Shown one piece after another: positions 23,498 through 35,600 of a DNA stretch of 64,000 nt. The notes below the pieces were generated by a model. That model made no database searches. It was given only the letters and a program-made list of their open reading frames with translations, and was not told where the DNA came from. How positions within the stretch are numbered: the stretch's first letter is position 1; each line of letters starts with the position of its first letter. The position numbers were made by a program, and so were the translations under genes. Source of the stretch: Amborella trichopoda (taxonomy: Eukaryota > Streptophyta > Magnoliopsida > Amborellales > Amborellaceae); assembly GCF_000471905.2 (NCBI RefSeq), contig NW_006499436.1:3492271-3556270 (forward strand), given 5' to 3'.

Positions 23498-23562
23498 TAG
23501 GGTGTGGTTTGTACAAGACCGAGGTCCTAAACAATTAATGGGGTGCACCTTCAAATAGTATA
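23498..23562 (+). mobile_element. Fragment of MITE family A
   Basis: Only the first ~65 bp of family A is present: atagggtgtggtttgtacaa, then a diverged cctaaacaatta and ggggtgcaccttcaaat. Confidence 0.6.
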
Positions 23563-24328
23563 TGCTTTCCCTAATAAATTAGTGGAATACGCAATAATAA
23601 ATACCTTACATTTTAAAAGAAAATAAAACCATATTTATATTATGTGCTTTTGTAATTGAAATGACCATATATAGTTTAAATCCACCATGTCATGGTGTAT
23701 AAGGCTTTTGGACATCCCATTCTAAAGATCCAAACCGATTAACTTGATTTTTAGCGAATCTTCCTTTTCATCTCCACCACTTCCACCCTTCTCTCCTCTC
23801 TCTCTCTCTCTCTAGTGTAATAGAGTGCATGCTTAAAAGGGAATTCAGTCTCCTCAACTCAAAAGACCAAACTACTTTGATAGTAATCTTTATTAAAGGT
23901 TCAAGCTCCTCTGAAGAGTTAGTCAAGGACAACAAAATGTTTGTGGATGAAACAAGGCCAAGGGCCCAACTGGTTTTATAGTAATTGTGATGAAGACTGA
24001 TGTGCCCCTCTCAAGAGTTTAGGCTGGGTAACTTAAAGGGGAACCTTTAAGCAGAGAGCATTTTCAAAGAAAAGGAGACTAGTGTCACAAACTATGCTTC
24101 ATACACACATAAAGCTTTGCTTCATTTTGAACACATGGATTTGGGAAGGTTTCTCACCAAAAATGCCATTGGAAATAGCCCTGCCAATTCGTCTCGTAAT
24201 GGAGCTTCACAGGTTCAATAATTAAATTTAAATGCAATCATCCTCCTCATGAATATGATTTCGAGCCTGTGTTGTGTGATGGTTCCAAAGACCCACAAGT
24301 TTTGAGACCCCTCGTGAATCCTGATGTG

Positions 24329-25206
24329 TGTTGGATTTGATGATTAGCCAAAATCACCCACATAAAAAATATCATATTATATGGGATTAAGATTGATATT
24401 GATAAGTTTCTTAAAGGAAATGGAATTCCAAAAGGATTATGACTCTGGATATATCTCTTGGTTCTTAGTTATATATAATACATAGGAAGTTTCAGTGTGA
24501 GCCCCTAATTATATATATATGATATGAAAATATAGAGAATTTGTGTGCCCTATTTGGGTCACCATATGAAAAATGTGGCTTTCTCTAGAGAGAGAGAGAG
24601 AGAGACAAGGGCTTCATGTGCATGAGAGGCAAGGCCTTCCTTTAGAGAGAAGAGAGCTGCCTATGGAAAGAAACTCCGCGTTGTGTCTCATGTAGATTGA
24701 GAGGCTGATTTTTTGTAGAGAAGCGGTTTCCATGAAAATTTTGGGTGGTTTCCCTTTTTAGTGAGAAAAAATCTCGGTTTCTCAAGGTTCTCATCTTGGA
24801 CATTGGTTTAGCTGTGGAATGGAGATGGTCTCTTCCTGTATAGTGGTTTAGCAGTGGAATAGAGATAAGAGATCGACGGGTTTGCCGATCGGGAGACTGG
24901 GTCTAAAAGGGTTTACTCGACTAGGTTTTGTCGACTGTTAGAGAGTTCTTTGTTTCAAAATTTGTAATGTAACTTTCATTTGTTTAGTTGATTTGAGTTT
25001 GTCATGCCCGTGGATATAGCCTTCTTGAGGTGAACCACATAAATCTTTGTGTTTTTATGGTGTGTGTGTGTTTCATGCTTTATTTCTTGTATTATGGCTC
25101 GTGCTCTTTCTTATTTTGTTTCTAGCTGGATAAATACACGATCTTGGTATGATCCAACTTTTGGGATTCTTGTTTCCGCATCTAAGAGGGTTCTTAAATC
25201 CTAACA
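24329..25206. mobile_element. Solo LTR with intact 5-bp target-site duplication
   Basis: An 878-bp block begins tgttggatttga and ends aaatcctaaca, so it has the TG...CA termini of an LTR. It is flanked by a perfect direct repeat atgtg at 24324-24328 and 25207-25211. There is no internal domain or second LTR nearby, so it is a solo LTR left by recombination between two LTRs. Orientation and Copia/Gypsy class cannot be told. It includes a GA microsatellite near 24588. Confidence 0.88.
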
Positions 25207-25499
25207 ATGTGCTCAATGGAACACATAATATATGAGAACTATGTCAAAATGCATACATTAATATTGGGTTATCGGAATTGGAAATTCTTTGCTTTGAGAA
25301 GTTAGAAGAGTTATTTCTTTTTCCAAATAAAAAAATGGTCCTTTCCCAACAATTCACAAGTTAAAAGAGTTATTTCTTTTTTCAAATAAAAAAATGGTCA
25401 TTTCCCAATAATTGCATATTTTTTTTATATATATACGTGAAAATACTCCCCAAAAAGTATTTTCACGCACAATAAACATGCCCATAATAAGTGTATTAA

Positions 25500-25740
25500 A
25501 TTATTAAAAGGACATGTTTTCTATGAGTCATGGACTCACATGTAGAAATGCAAGCCCCTTAATAATTTATTTTTGAAATAGAATTTGATCCTAATTTTTT
25601 GGGAATATATAATCTTTTAACATGGAGATTATTACTCTGTAAAAATAAATAAATTTTAAAAACTAGAAATATTATTTTTTGGAGAAAATATTTGAACAGT
25701 TGATTTTACTTTTTTCTTTGGAGGACTATTATTTATGGGA
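25500..25740 (+). mobile_element. MITE family C, copy 3
   Basis: Family C order: ggactcacatgtagaaatgc, ttatttttgaaatagaattt, acatggagattattactctg, and a closing region with atatttgaacagttgatttt. The right end lacks the ggtccagcccgc signature. Confidence 0.6.
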
Positions 25741-26289
25741 CCCAGTTTTGGTGGACGGTGTAGATCTCTGAGCCCTTCTAGTAACAGGTGCGGGCTTGGG
25801 AGCACCAAACAATTTTTCTTTTTAAAAGGGCGAGGTTTGTGTAATTTGTCCTCCTTATACTATAGAAGTAAAACGCAAATTCTAAAATTTGCTTGGAGAT
25901 ATAGTTTTGGTGTTGGAAACCTTATGATAGCTTGAAAATATATTTTTATCCCTATTTATGAAATTTAATGTTTCAAAAGAGATATGGATCAATCAGATAT
26001 ATAAATACTTAAAAATATTGAAAATGAATGCTCTATATAACTTGTTACAAGATGCACTATTTTTAACTGTCCCCACTCATTAAAGGTTAAAAATCTAGAA
26101 GAAGTACAAATTCAAGATATTATAAAAAAATTCTTAAAGAGGTGCCTAAACTGATGAATTTTAAGTAGTAAACACTTTAGTCATAGAATTGTTGATTCAA
26201 CCACCTCATTTAGCTTTTTAGGTTGTTTAAATATTTTATTTACAATGATGGAAACATCCGTCGTTTGTTAAGGGTTCCTCATACTTAGA

Positions 26290-26640
26290 ACTAGTGTTGT
26301 TAGGATTAGATTGACCATCAGAGAGACAAGGGATTTGGTCTATCAAAACGGGCCGAACCGCTAATTGAACTAGTTGGACCAGATTTTTAAAAAAAGAAAT
26401 AAAAATAGATATAATAGTTTTAAATATAAAATATGTTTAAAATTTTTTGTCGAACGTTATTTAACTAGTTGAATAGGTTAAAACCAGCTAGTTCGAGAGA
26501 CCAAAACCAACAAAATATTGATTTTGACGTGTTTAACCATTCTCGGTTTTTATATTTGACCAGACTGGCCAAAGCTCTAATCGATAGTTCGACCTGTTGA
26601 ATCACCAATTCGATCCGGTCTTGAAAACTATGCTGAAACC
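26290..26640. mobile_element. MITE-like element family E, copy 2
   Basis: An AT-rich core flanked by G+C-richer ends with gggccgaaccgctaattgaa on the left and aattcgatccggtcttgaaa on the right. It resembles family E copy 1 in layout. Ends and duplications are not defined. Confidence 0.4.
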
Positions 26641-26689
26641 AAGAATAAGTCAGACATTTCCTAACAAAATAATTATACAGGCACCTAAG

Positions 26690-26822
26690 TGAAGTGATTT
26701 TAGGAATGAGCTCAAGGCTAGGTGGTCAGGGTGATGGCTTGTTAAGCATGACGCATTGAGTTCCATTCATACCACGGGTACGAGATCCATCCTCATTGAA
26801 TTACCTCAAAAAAAAAAAAAAA
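26690..26822 (+). mobile_element. Possible SINE-like fragment with A tail
   Basis: A ~120-bp segment with ggtggtcagggtgatggctt and ccacgggtacgagatcc, a degenerate match to tRNA B-box spacing, ends in a run of 14 A at about 26808-26821. No target-site duplication is visible, so this stays tentative. Confidence 0.3.
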
Positions 26823-27044
26823 TTTTGATTTTTAAAAAGTAACCGTATTATTGGTAAATTAGTTGATTTACAACCCTAATTGATTTTTACGTGGACAATC
26901 CATTTTATTATCTTTTTCCAAAAATTGTTGTTATCTGTGATTGAATTTTATGAGCTGTACTATTTTTATGCATTCATTACGTGGAGCTCGACAAAGCTAT
27001 CATCTACCGTAAAAAAAGCATGTTTTCACCACCCACAATTTACT

Positions 27045-27325
27045 TCGGACCCGGTTGCTATGCGGCCAAGCCTGCATGTGTAGAAATGCAGGCCTCTAAA
27101 TAAATCTGTATTTGAGATGGAATTTATTACTTAATTTTTAAGGACATGTAATCTCTAACATGGAGATCATGAATATGAAAAATAAAAAAATTTTTAAAAT
27201 TAAAAATAATAATTCTAGTAAGAAAACATTTGGACCGCTAGTTTCCATTGTTTTTTTGATGGAACACTATCTGGACTGCATATGTAGAAATGTGGTCCAG
27301 CCCGCTTGAAACAATTTTCCATTTT
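27045..27325 (+). mobile_element. MITE family C, copy 4 (most complete)
   Basis: Left end gcctgcatgtgtagaaatgc, interior gtatttgagatggaatttat, aatttttaaggacatgtaat and acatggagatcatgaatat, right end ggactgcatatgtagaaatg then ggtccagcccgcttgaaaca. The ends are partly inverted (gcatgtgtagaaatgcagg against its complement in the right part). About 280 bp, non-coding. Confidence 0.7.
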
Positions 27326-27589
27326 ACTTTACCTTTTTGTTTTTTAAAATCATGTGCATAGTTAGATCTCTTTTAACTTTTGCTTATAATTGGATCTCGT
27401 TCTACTTTACATGAATTATGAAACTATTCGTATGTAGAGCTTATTTAAGAATCAATGGTTTTTTTTTTTGTTTGGATAATTCAGCGGGGAAGACTGGCCC
27501 TATCCATTTTTTCAAGTAGATTACATATTTAATAATCAATGATTTGTAGTACATAGTGCTCAGCATTATGTGTTGATTTTAAAAGTTTG

Positions 27590-27875
27590 GAATTCAAAAA
27601 AAATTACATGGTTTCCAAAATTTCAAAATAAGTAAAGCATCACCACAAAACTCATAAAAAATTGTAATCCTGATGTCATAAAATTTTTAAATCAATAATC
27701 TCAGTCTTGAATATTATAGTTATGAATAAAAAAGAATATTGTAACACATTATCTAAACCATCTACTTCACCCTAAAAATAAGTGTTCATGGATCAACAAG
27801 ATCCATGCCATTTTGTGAGCTTCAAATTTTAGAGTTGGTGTTGGAAATTGATTTTAGAGCCATCATGAAGATTCT
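27590..27875. mobile_element. MITE family B, copy 3 (truncated)
   Basis: Retains aataagtaaagcatcaccac, aatctcagtcttgaatatta, accatctacttcaccctaaa and gttggtgttggaaattgatt in family B order, but the closing cctaggc terminus is lost. Confidence 0.6.
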
Positions 27876-28189
27876 TTCTTTTTTAGTTTTGTTTGCTAAA
27901 TCTTTTCTCGCTCCCATTGAAACTAATATGCTAAATTTTTTTTTTTGGGTGATTTAGTAGGGAGAGAGTTCCTACTTTTGATAGGAATTGAGCATAGGAC
28001 GTAGCTTTGAAATCGTCAAGCGCCCAATCTTTTCCTACTTCTCATTGTAACTATACATGGGGCTTTCCTTTTTTGTTTTGTTTGCTAAATATTTTCTTAC
28101 TCTTATTGAAACTAATATGCTAAATCTTTTCCTACTACTCATTGTGACTATATATGGGAGTTATGTCTTAGATGTGGCAAGTGAATTAT

Positions 28190-28490
28190 AAAAGGAAAAT
28201 CGTTTCATGCGGGCTGGACTGCATTTCTGCACTATATGGTCCCAGTGTATAAAGCATCCATCTTAAAGATAAATGCAAATAGGTGGTTCATTTAAAAACA
28301 ATTGAAATTACCGGTTTAAATGTTTTCTTCATAAAATTATTATTTTGTTTTTTAAAATTTATTTATTTATTTATATTTATGATCTCCATATTAAAAATTA
28401 CATGTCTTTAAAATTTTGGTCTGAAAATCCATCTCAAAAATAGATTTTTAAGAGTTTTTACATGGACTCATAGCAACCATCTCCATTATT
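28190..28490 (-). mobile_element. MITE family C, copy 5 (reverse orientation)
   Basis: Starts gaaaatcgtttcatgcgggc then tggactgcatttctgcac, has atgatctccatattaaaaat and ttacatgtctttaaaatttt in the middle, and closes with tttttacatggactcatagc. This is the reverse complement order of copy 4. Confidence 0.65.
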
Positions 28491-28639
28491 AAATGCACCT
28501 TAGGTTTTTAGCGGTCGTGCTTGTCTATTTAGCAAAAAAAAACATAAAATAAAATAAAATTGCGCTCCTCTAGAATTTGCACCCATATTTAGATGTACAC
28601 ATAGCAACAAAAAGACAAAAAAGAAAAACGTGCGGTTTG

Positions 28640-29010
28640 CTTAAGGTGTGCAACCTTAAATAATCAAAGTAGGCGCACTTCCAAATTTTGTAATAATATT
28701 CAATTTTGATGTAAAAAATTTTTAAAATGGCATGAGAATCACTAATTATAAAATTTTAAATTTCATAAATGATTCTAATTGAGCAAATCCATAAATACAT
28801 GAAAATCTTAAAAATGGATGGTCCATGTGATATGTTGCACGATGTATTCCTTTTGGGACTTCAAATCTTTATTTTTACCATAAGTATACTTTTCGATGTT
28901 GATACGAGTAATTAGATGTTTTTCAAACATCAAACAACCTTTTTCAAAAGATTTATGAAGTGTACTTTAAGCATGCATTAATGTGACAACCTTTTTTCTT
29001 AAAAAAAAAA
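28640..29010 (+). mobile_element. MITE family A, copy 5
   Basis: From ggtttgcttaaggtgtgcaa to the closing tgtgacaacctttttt, with all family landmarks (cttccaaattttgtaataat, gaaaatcttaaaaatggatg, gatatgttgcacgatgtatt). A poly-A run follows at 29000. Confidence 0.7.
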
Positions 29011-29065
29011 AAAAAAGGTTGTCTAAAATAGCAACAAGAAAGGAAGCTTTCCCATCTCTTGGCCA

Positions 29066-29410
29066 GGGGTAGCAACAGGTCGTCGGATCCAACAGACCCA
29101 AAAATATAGTGTGAGACCTAGGCCCGAACTTGATTGGACTCAAACCAAAAATTAAAATTTATTTATATATAACTATATTTAAATATATTTTATATATTAG
29201 GACCTGAACAATACTATCATACCTAACCAGACCTAGACTAGAATAGCATTCGGTCGGGTCCAAGATTTGGACCCAAACCTGACTCGTTAGGTCCAACATT
29301 AAAACCTATACCCAAACCTAGCTCGGATCTATCCCTCGGGCCCAAGGTCTTGGTTCAGATCCAGATCCAGGTCCGGGTCCGGGTCCGGGTCCGGGTCCAT
29401 TGCCATCCCT
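29066..29410. mobile_element. hAT-type MITE family D, copy 4
   Basis: From ggggtagcaacaggtcgtcg to gtccattgccatccct, with an AT core and a (ccgggt)n hexamer run near 29370-29396. Flanking octamers cttggcca and cttgaccg match at 6 of 8 positions, a decayed target duplication. It ends about 270 bp upstream of the M48 gene ATG. Confidence 0.75.
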
Positions 29411-29629
29411 CTTGACCGTTAGCAATTGGCCGTGGGAGCCGCCTAATTCATCACAAACGTGGGAATTCAAACTTGGCTGCAACATAAACGCAACCCAATG
29501 GATGTCAAAAAAATCTCCTGTGTACAGAAGTCAAATCTCTGTCTCTCGTGAAAGCGAAATGGCCTCCAAACCTCGCCGTAAGCACGCTTGTGGTCTTCCT
29601 TTAAGCAATGCATTCATCAGCATCTAATT

Positions 29630-29671
29630 AAACCCTAATTCTCTCTCTCTCCCTCTCTCTCCTGCAAGAAA
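29630..29671 (+). promoter_or_regulatory. Telo-box and CT-rich leader of the M48 gene
   Basis: aaaccctaa at 29630-29638 matches the plant telo-box and is followed by a CT-rich stretch up to 29671, just before the ATG at 29680. Both features are typical of plant 5' leaders and proximal promoters. Function here is inferred. Confidence 0.5.
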
Positions 29672-29679
29672 CTTCTCCA

Positions 29680-32600
29680 ATGGCAACCCTATCCGTTCCA
29701 TCAGCCTGCAATTTCTCCCCTATATGCCACTCTAAAAAGGTTCGGAGAGCGAAAGAGAGAAAGAGATTGAGGGTGAGAGAATTACACCATGGAATTGTTG
29801 CTAAAAGGTTTTCTTTCCTTGTTGTATCAGTGGGGAAAGAGACGAAATGGGATCAGGATTTCTGCTTGTCATGCTGCTGTTGTTTTCCGTGACCTCCAAG
29901 CTGATGATTTCAGGCATCCTCTCGATAGACAGGTACTTATCATCTCTCTCTCTCTCTCTCTCTCGCTCTCATTTTCTGATTGCATAATTTCTGCAATTGT
30001 GAATCAATTTGTTTGGTTTCAGTCATTTTTGTTCTGGTCAATAAAATTGCTATAATTGTGTCTTCTCCATCAGTTTGTGGCTGATTATCTTATGTGTGAT
30101 AATTGAATGTAACCGTCTTGTTCTTAATGGATTATAATTCTCAACGATATGACATGTTAGTTTAAAATTAATTAATGAACCATATTAAATAGTGGAAGCG
30201 ACCAAGATCTCTATCTAAATTAATTGTTCATACTTGTTTTACCTTACCGTTTAGTGTTTACAGAAGAAGTGAGGGGTTTTGATATTTGTAGATACTGTTC
30301 CTAGACTCGGCCCAGTTTCCTTGGCCTTGGCCTATTGGCAAGGTCGAGTACCCCCGAGTCCATAGTTCACCCTACCTTACGAATATAGAGTAAACATTAC
30401 TCGGGCAAGTACTGATAGACTCAGTTGAAATCATTGCTAAGTATGGCATTTTCCGTGATAGACTTTGCAAATCTTATAAGGAAAAGTTACATGATTTTGA
30501 CAGCAAGCTTCTTTCCCATTGGAGACTTAGTCATGAAAGTTGTTGGATTTTGACAGCAATATAATTGGTATGGTTCGATTTGTGTTTATAAAAACCCAAA
30601 TTGATTGTGTTTTGATTACTAAAAATCATCCATTTTTAGGGTTCTTGAATGATGAAATTTTTTTTGCTGAACTTCTTTTTTTTCTCTGATTTATCCACGA
30701 AATCGCGTGATAGTTGGTTATTTTTGAAGCCAATGCAATCAAATTCAAAAGCGCTTTAGTGATTCTTGTTTTTTTGGCTCAAATATCCACCGATTGAGTC
30801 CATCACAGAGATATATCAACAAACTATGCAAAATCCACAAAATCTGTTGTTTCTCTCTCATTGCTCATCCATGTTTTCTGATTCTTGGTTTGTTTCAAGC
30901 CAATGCAATTGACTTCCATGCCTTTACTGGTTTGCATTTTTTTGGCTCAAATATCCGCTAATTGAGTGCATCGCAGAGGTATATCAATAAACTGTGCAAA
31001 ATCCACTAAATTTGTTCTCTCTTTCATTGCCCAACTATTTTTCGTGATTTGGTTTGTTTTGAAGCTACTACAATCAACTTCAAATGCCCTTTACTGATTC
31101 TCGTTTTTTGCTCAAATGTGCACCACTGAGAGAAAGGCCTTCTAAAATTTTCTAATTTTTTGACTATGCATTTTCAGATTGTCAAAATTTGAAATTTTTT
31201 AATTTTTTGAATTTGAAAATACAAAAATGGTCATAGAAAAAAAAATTCCCATGAGAATTTTTGAATCATTAATCAAATGTTAGATTTTAAAAATTCAAAA
31301 ATTTACAGAAAGAAAAATTTGTTAAGGACTATTTTCGGATTCTCAAAATCCAAAAATAAGAAAAAGTTCAAGGACTTTGAAAATCATGAAATGCTCATGG
31401 CCGTACTCTCGGCAAAAAATTGCGAAAAGTAGGGTAAAAATCAAATTTTGGATTTTGAAGAATCCGTAAATTGCAAATAAATTTCAAAATTTGAGAATGT
31501 AAAGAGTGGCTATTTTGAAAAAAAAACAAAATAAAAAGTGAATGGGTGAATTGTGCATAATTTATTCCTAGCATAATTTGTAGGTGTCCATAATTTGTAG
31601 GTGTAAATAATTTTTCGAAGCAATAGTGTAAATATTTACTAAATCGGTAGTATATATTAATTTCCAAGTAATATAGACCTATATGGAAAGACAATAAAAA
31701 TTTCAAAGTAATTCTCAAGTAAGATTACTAAATGTAAAATATATTGGAAAGAAGTCTTGAATTTTCGAGTAATATAAACCTAAATTTCTAACTCTAAGTA
31801 ATATAGACTTTGTTTTGACAATAATTAAAACATATATTTCATCATATATTTTACTTGAAATAATTTTTTGCCTTTACACTAATAGGCCTAAGAGATGACG
31901 AGGGAGGACCGATTTTGATAGTATGGGGATAAGCTTGATGATAAAGGGAAGGGGTAGGTCCGATGTAATTTATGTGAAAGGGAGATGACAGGCGGGGCAT
32001 TAATCGCCTGAAAAATCACCTTGCTAAAATTCGAGGTGATGTGAAGCCATGTGACAAGGTGCCTGTGGCTCTTAAGGAGGATTCAAAAGGCAATAGAGAT
32101 TGCCAAAGAGAAGAAGGCACAAAGAGAGTGGATCATTGAGGATGTAAGGAGGGGATTTTATTAGCCCACTTCACAGGACGAGGAGAAGGAGTTTGAGGCT
32201 CAGATAGAGGCATGCCAAGTAGGCTAGTTTAGTAGTGTATCATGATAGGCAGATGCAAATTGACGAGATGCTTTCTAAACGGGCAAGAAGTTCTACTACT
32301 CACACTCCAGAGCCTATAATGCCCCTTGAGCCTCTAGTGTTGAGGTGGTCCCTCTCATCCCGGCCTATTGCCATTGGCCGACCATCTACTACCTATTGAC
32401 CTCGTCTCGAATATCGACCCTAGCACTTGACCCCCGCCTTAACACGAGACCTCTATACCTGACCCCCATGAATCCCAATATCATCAGAAGAAACTTAATC
32501 TCTCATGGGGGTAAAAGACAGAAGCTATGAGAAAGGAAATTGTGAGATTCTTTTATCATACTGCCACCCAATTTCTAGCAGCTAAGTCCCCCTATCATTG

Positions 32601-35600
32601 ACCCATGATGACTGTTATAGCTGAGGCCGGGCTAGGAGCCAAGCCCCTAAAGCAGAGGTGCTTGCAGGAAAGCTCCTTGATGATGAGGTTACCCTAATAC
32701 AATTACACATCGAATAATTAAAAAGGTCATGGGACTAGAGATGCATACAGTGAATTTTTTGATATATTGCCCTAAGGGATTTTTTTCCACTCTAGTGTAG
32801 ATCTTTCCAATAAGAGGACATGTAGATTATTGTTCAAGGAGCTTGATAAGGTTATATAAGATATTGGGGAAGATAAAGTGGTGTACTTAGTCACAGATAA
32901 TCACAAAAACTATATAAAGGTAGGGGAACTCCTGATGGTGGGCTTGAGGTTCTTCTTGGTTCTCACTATCAGAGTGGGGGCTTCGGCCAAAATCTATGAC
33001 AATGAGGGAGTAGTCCCTATTCCTGATGTGCTTCTCTGCCAAGCAGGAAAATTCATTAAATTGGTCCCTAAGCTATAGCCCCCAAGACTCGTCCAACCCT
33101 AATACTCCCTCCCGGTCCAATCGTTATCGCAGCCTCCCTCACTAGTATTGCCTTGCTCCTTAGCACCTTGACTAGGTAGCTGGCTATGTTTTTTGCCGTG
33201 ACACTAGCACAAACGTTGGCTGTGGCACTCACCAAATGGGCTCCGATGCCCATAGTTACGTCTCTCTATTGCATATGGTTGTTGACCACCTCGGTCCTCC
33301 TGTTTAGTGGTACTTCCCTTAGCCTGTCCCCATTGCCCCCCAACCTCTCTCTCTTGCACGTCTTCTTGCACGCCCTCCTGGATGTTCCCCAAGGCTTCCA
33401 CATCATCATTTAAATCTTAAACTTGTTCTGCTAAATATTCTATGTTCACCGTCAGTGGCTGCCCCTCCTGGTGCTCCCCTTTTACTATCCATTCCTCTGT
33501 AAGGTCCTCATGGAATATGTAGTTTTGGTTGATTGGGTTGTAACTTGCGCGTTCCCTCTCTAGCATCCTCTGCCTAAGGTTGAGATTATAGTGCACATAA
33601 ACCAGCTGACACAGCCTCTCTGTCTTCAACCTGTTCCTCTTTGGGGTATGAATCCATTGGAATGTGTTCCAATTTTTGTCACATCCAAAGGAGGAACAGG
33701 TTTGGCGTAGGACCCTAACTGCGATCTTCTTTAAGTGTGGGGTTTGGAGTCTTGATGGAGATCAGAGCACAAGTAGTCAAGAGTATCTTCTATGGGAGCG
33801 ACATATTCTTCCTAATTTTCAATCATATTTACAGGATGAAAACCCTAGGAGGTCCTCCAAGAAGAATGAAAAGAAAAAGAAATAGTTTTGGTGCTTTTTT
33901 TAGTTTTTAAGTTTATTTTAGATTTTGTTATTTATGTATTTTATTGCTGAATCAATTAGAGTCTTTTTAGATATTTTAATTAAAGTTAGGGAGTTTAGTT
34001 TCAAGTTATATTTAAGTTAGGACCTTTTGGTCAAAAGTTAAATTGTATGGACAAATATTGTTCAAAACAATAAGTTTTTAATATAAATAAGGGTATGGAT
34101 GGGCTAGAGTGTCATTCATATATTTCTCTTTAAGAAAAAAAAGACTTTGTCTTGTAAACGAAGCCTAAGGATTAAACCCTAGGTACCTTGGGTTTCTCCA
34201 AAATTGTGTGCTTCTTGCTGATTTTTCTTTGTTTCTTCAAGTTATTGTAGCAAGTATGGAAGTTACTGTAGCAAGTACGGGGTTACTGTAGCAACGCTCT
34301 TTTTGGTGCCCTAGGTCAACACCAAAGAGGGGAAGTCATGGTGGAATCTAGGGTTTGCTGATTTTGGTCAAAGTTTCTCATAAACAACCTAGATTTTGTT
34401 GATTTCAACAACTTTTGTTGATCATTTGCCTAGGGTTTGTGATTTCGTGAACCCATAGCAGCAAGAAAGGGTTGTAGAAGGGGGATTTTGGTGGACCCGC
34501 TCCGTGATCTTAGAGATGAGAGAATTGAGGAACTTGAAAGACAAGTTCAGCGGTTGACACAACAATTCGCGACCCTCAATAATGGGCAAGACGGTGATCT
34601 TTTCAACCTAAAAGGATCTCGAATACAACCCCTTTCACCATCGCGCTCCGCATGTGGAGTCGAGTGATGAGGATAGCGACTGGAGACCTAGATGTGGGGT
34701 GCGTCACTCTAAGGATGTCGGTTTGAAGGTGGATATACCTGATTTTTATGGTAAGCCTCAACCCGAGGAGTTTATAGATTGGTTAAATACAATAGAAAGG
34801 GTTTTTTATTATAAGGAGGTACCTAAAAATAGAAAGGTAAAAATTATTGCCATAGAAGTGAAATAAGGTGCTTCGGCATGGTGGGAACAACTTAGGGCTA
34901 GATGAGAGAGTACGGGAAAGCCCAAAATTACTACATGGGAGAAGATGAAAAATAAATTAAAAGAAAATTACCTGCCTGAAAATTATTTGCAATCCCTCTT
35001 TCACAAGATGAATAACCTTCATCAAGGTAAAAAGAGTGTGGAGGAGTAAACCGATGAATTTTATGAGTTGATGGCTCACAATGATTTGGTTGAAAGGGAA
35101 GAACAATCCTTAGCTTGCTATGTTAGTGGGCTAAGATCGTCTATACAAGATGTGGTGGTTTTACAGCGATATTGGACCTTAGATGACGCTTAGAACCTTG
35201 CAGTTAAGGTTGAAGGTCAGTTGAGGGTCCCTCATCAAAGTCGTCTGCAATCCAGGGTAGCTCAAGCGGTCGGGAAGCAAATTTAGGGGAAAAGGTGTAA
35301 ATTTTGTGGGTGGACAGATCTCACGGCCTGCTGGTTCATCAAAATAGTAGGAAACTGTAGGTGTTAGAGCTGGTTCTAGTCGCCCAAATCGCCCAAACAG
35401 CAGCATCATAAAATGCTTTAAGTGTTCGGGGATTGGACATGTCTCTTCTCAGTGCCTGCATAGAAAATTTGTGGCCCTTGCTTCAAGGAGGTTTATCAAT
35501 GGCGTCAGTTAGATCATAGCACCTATCATAGATTGTCTGAAGAAGGGGGGATTTGTATGGATTGCTGAAGCCGAGAAAATTTTCAGTTGGTGAAGTTGAA

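Larger units (their letters stand above)
30295..32935 (+). mobile_element. Left arm of a long inverted repeat from a hAT element
   Basis: Begins near gactcggcccagtttccttg and is the diverged reverse complement of 38840-41590, at roughly 75-85 percent by eye. Matching landmarks include taccttacgaatatagagta with attactcgggcaag, the three sub-terminal repeats, and taaacctaaatttctaactc. Its inner part is the 5' half of a hAT transposase gene. I find no 8-bp target duplication at the outer ends. Confidence 0.75.
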
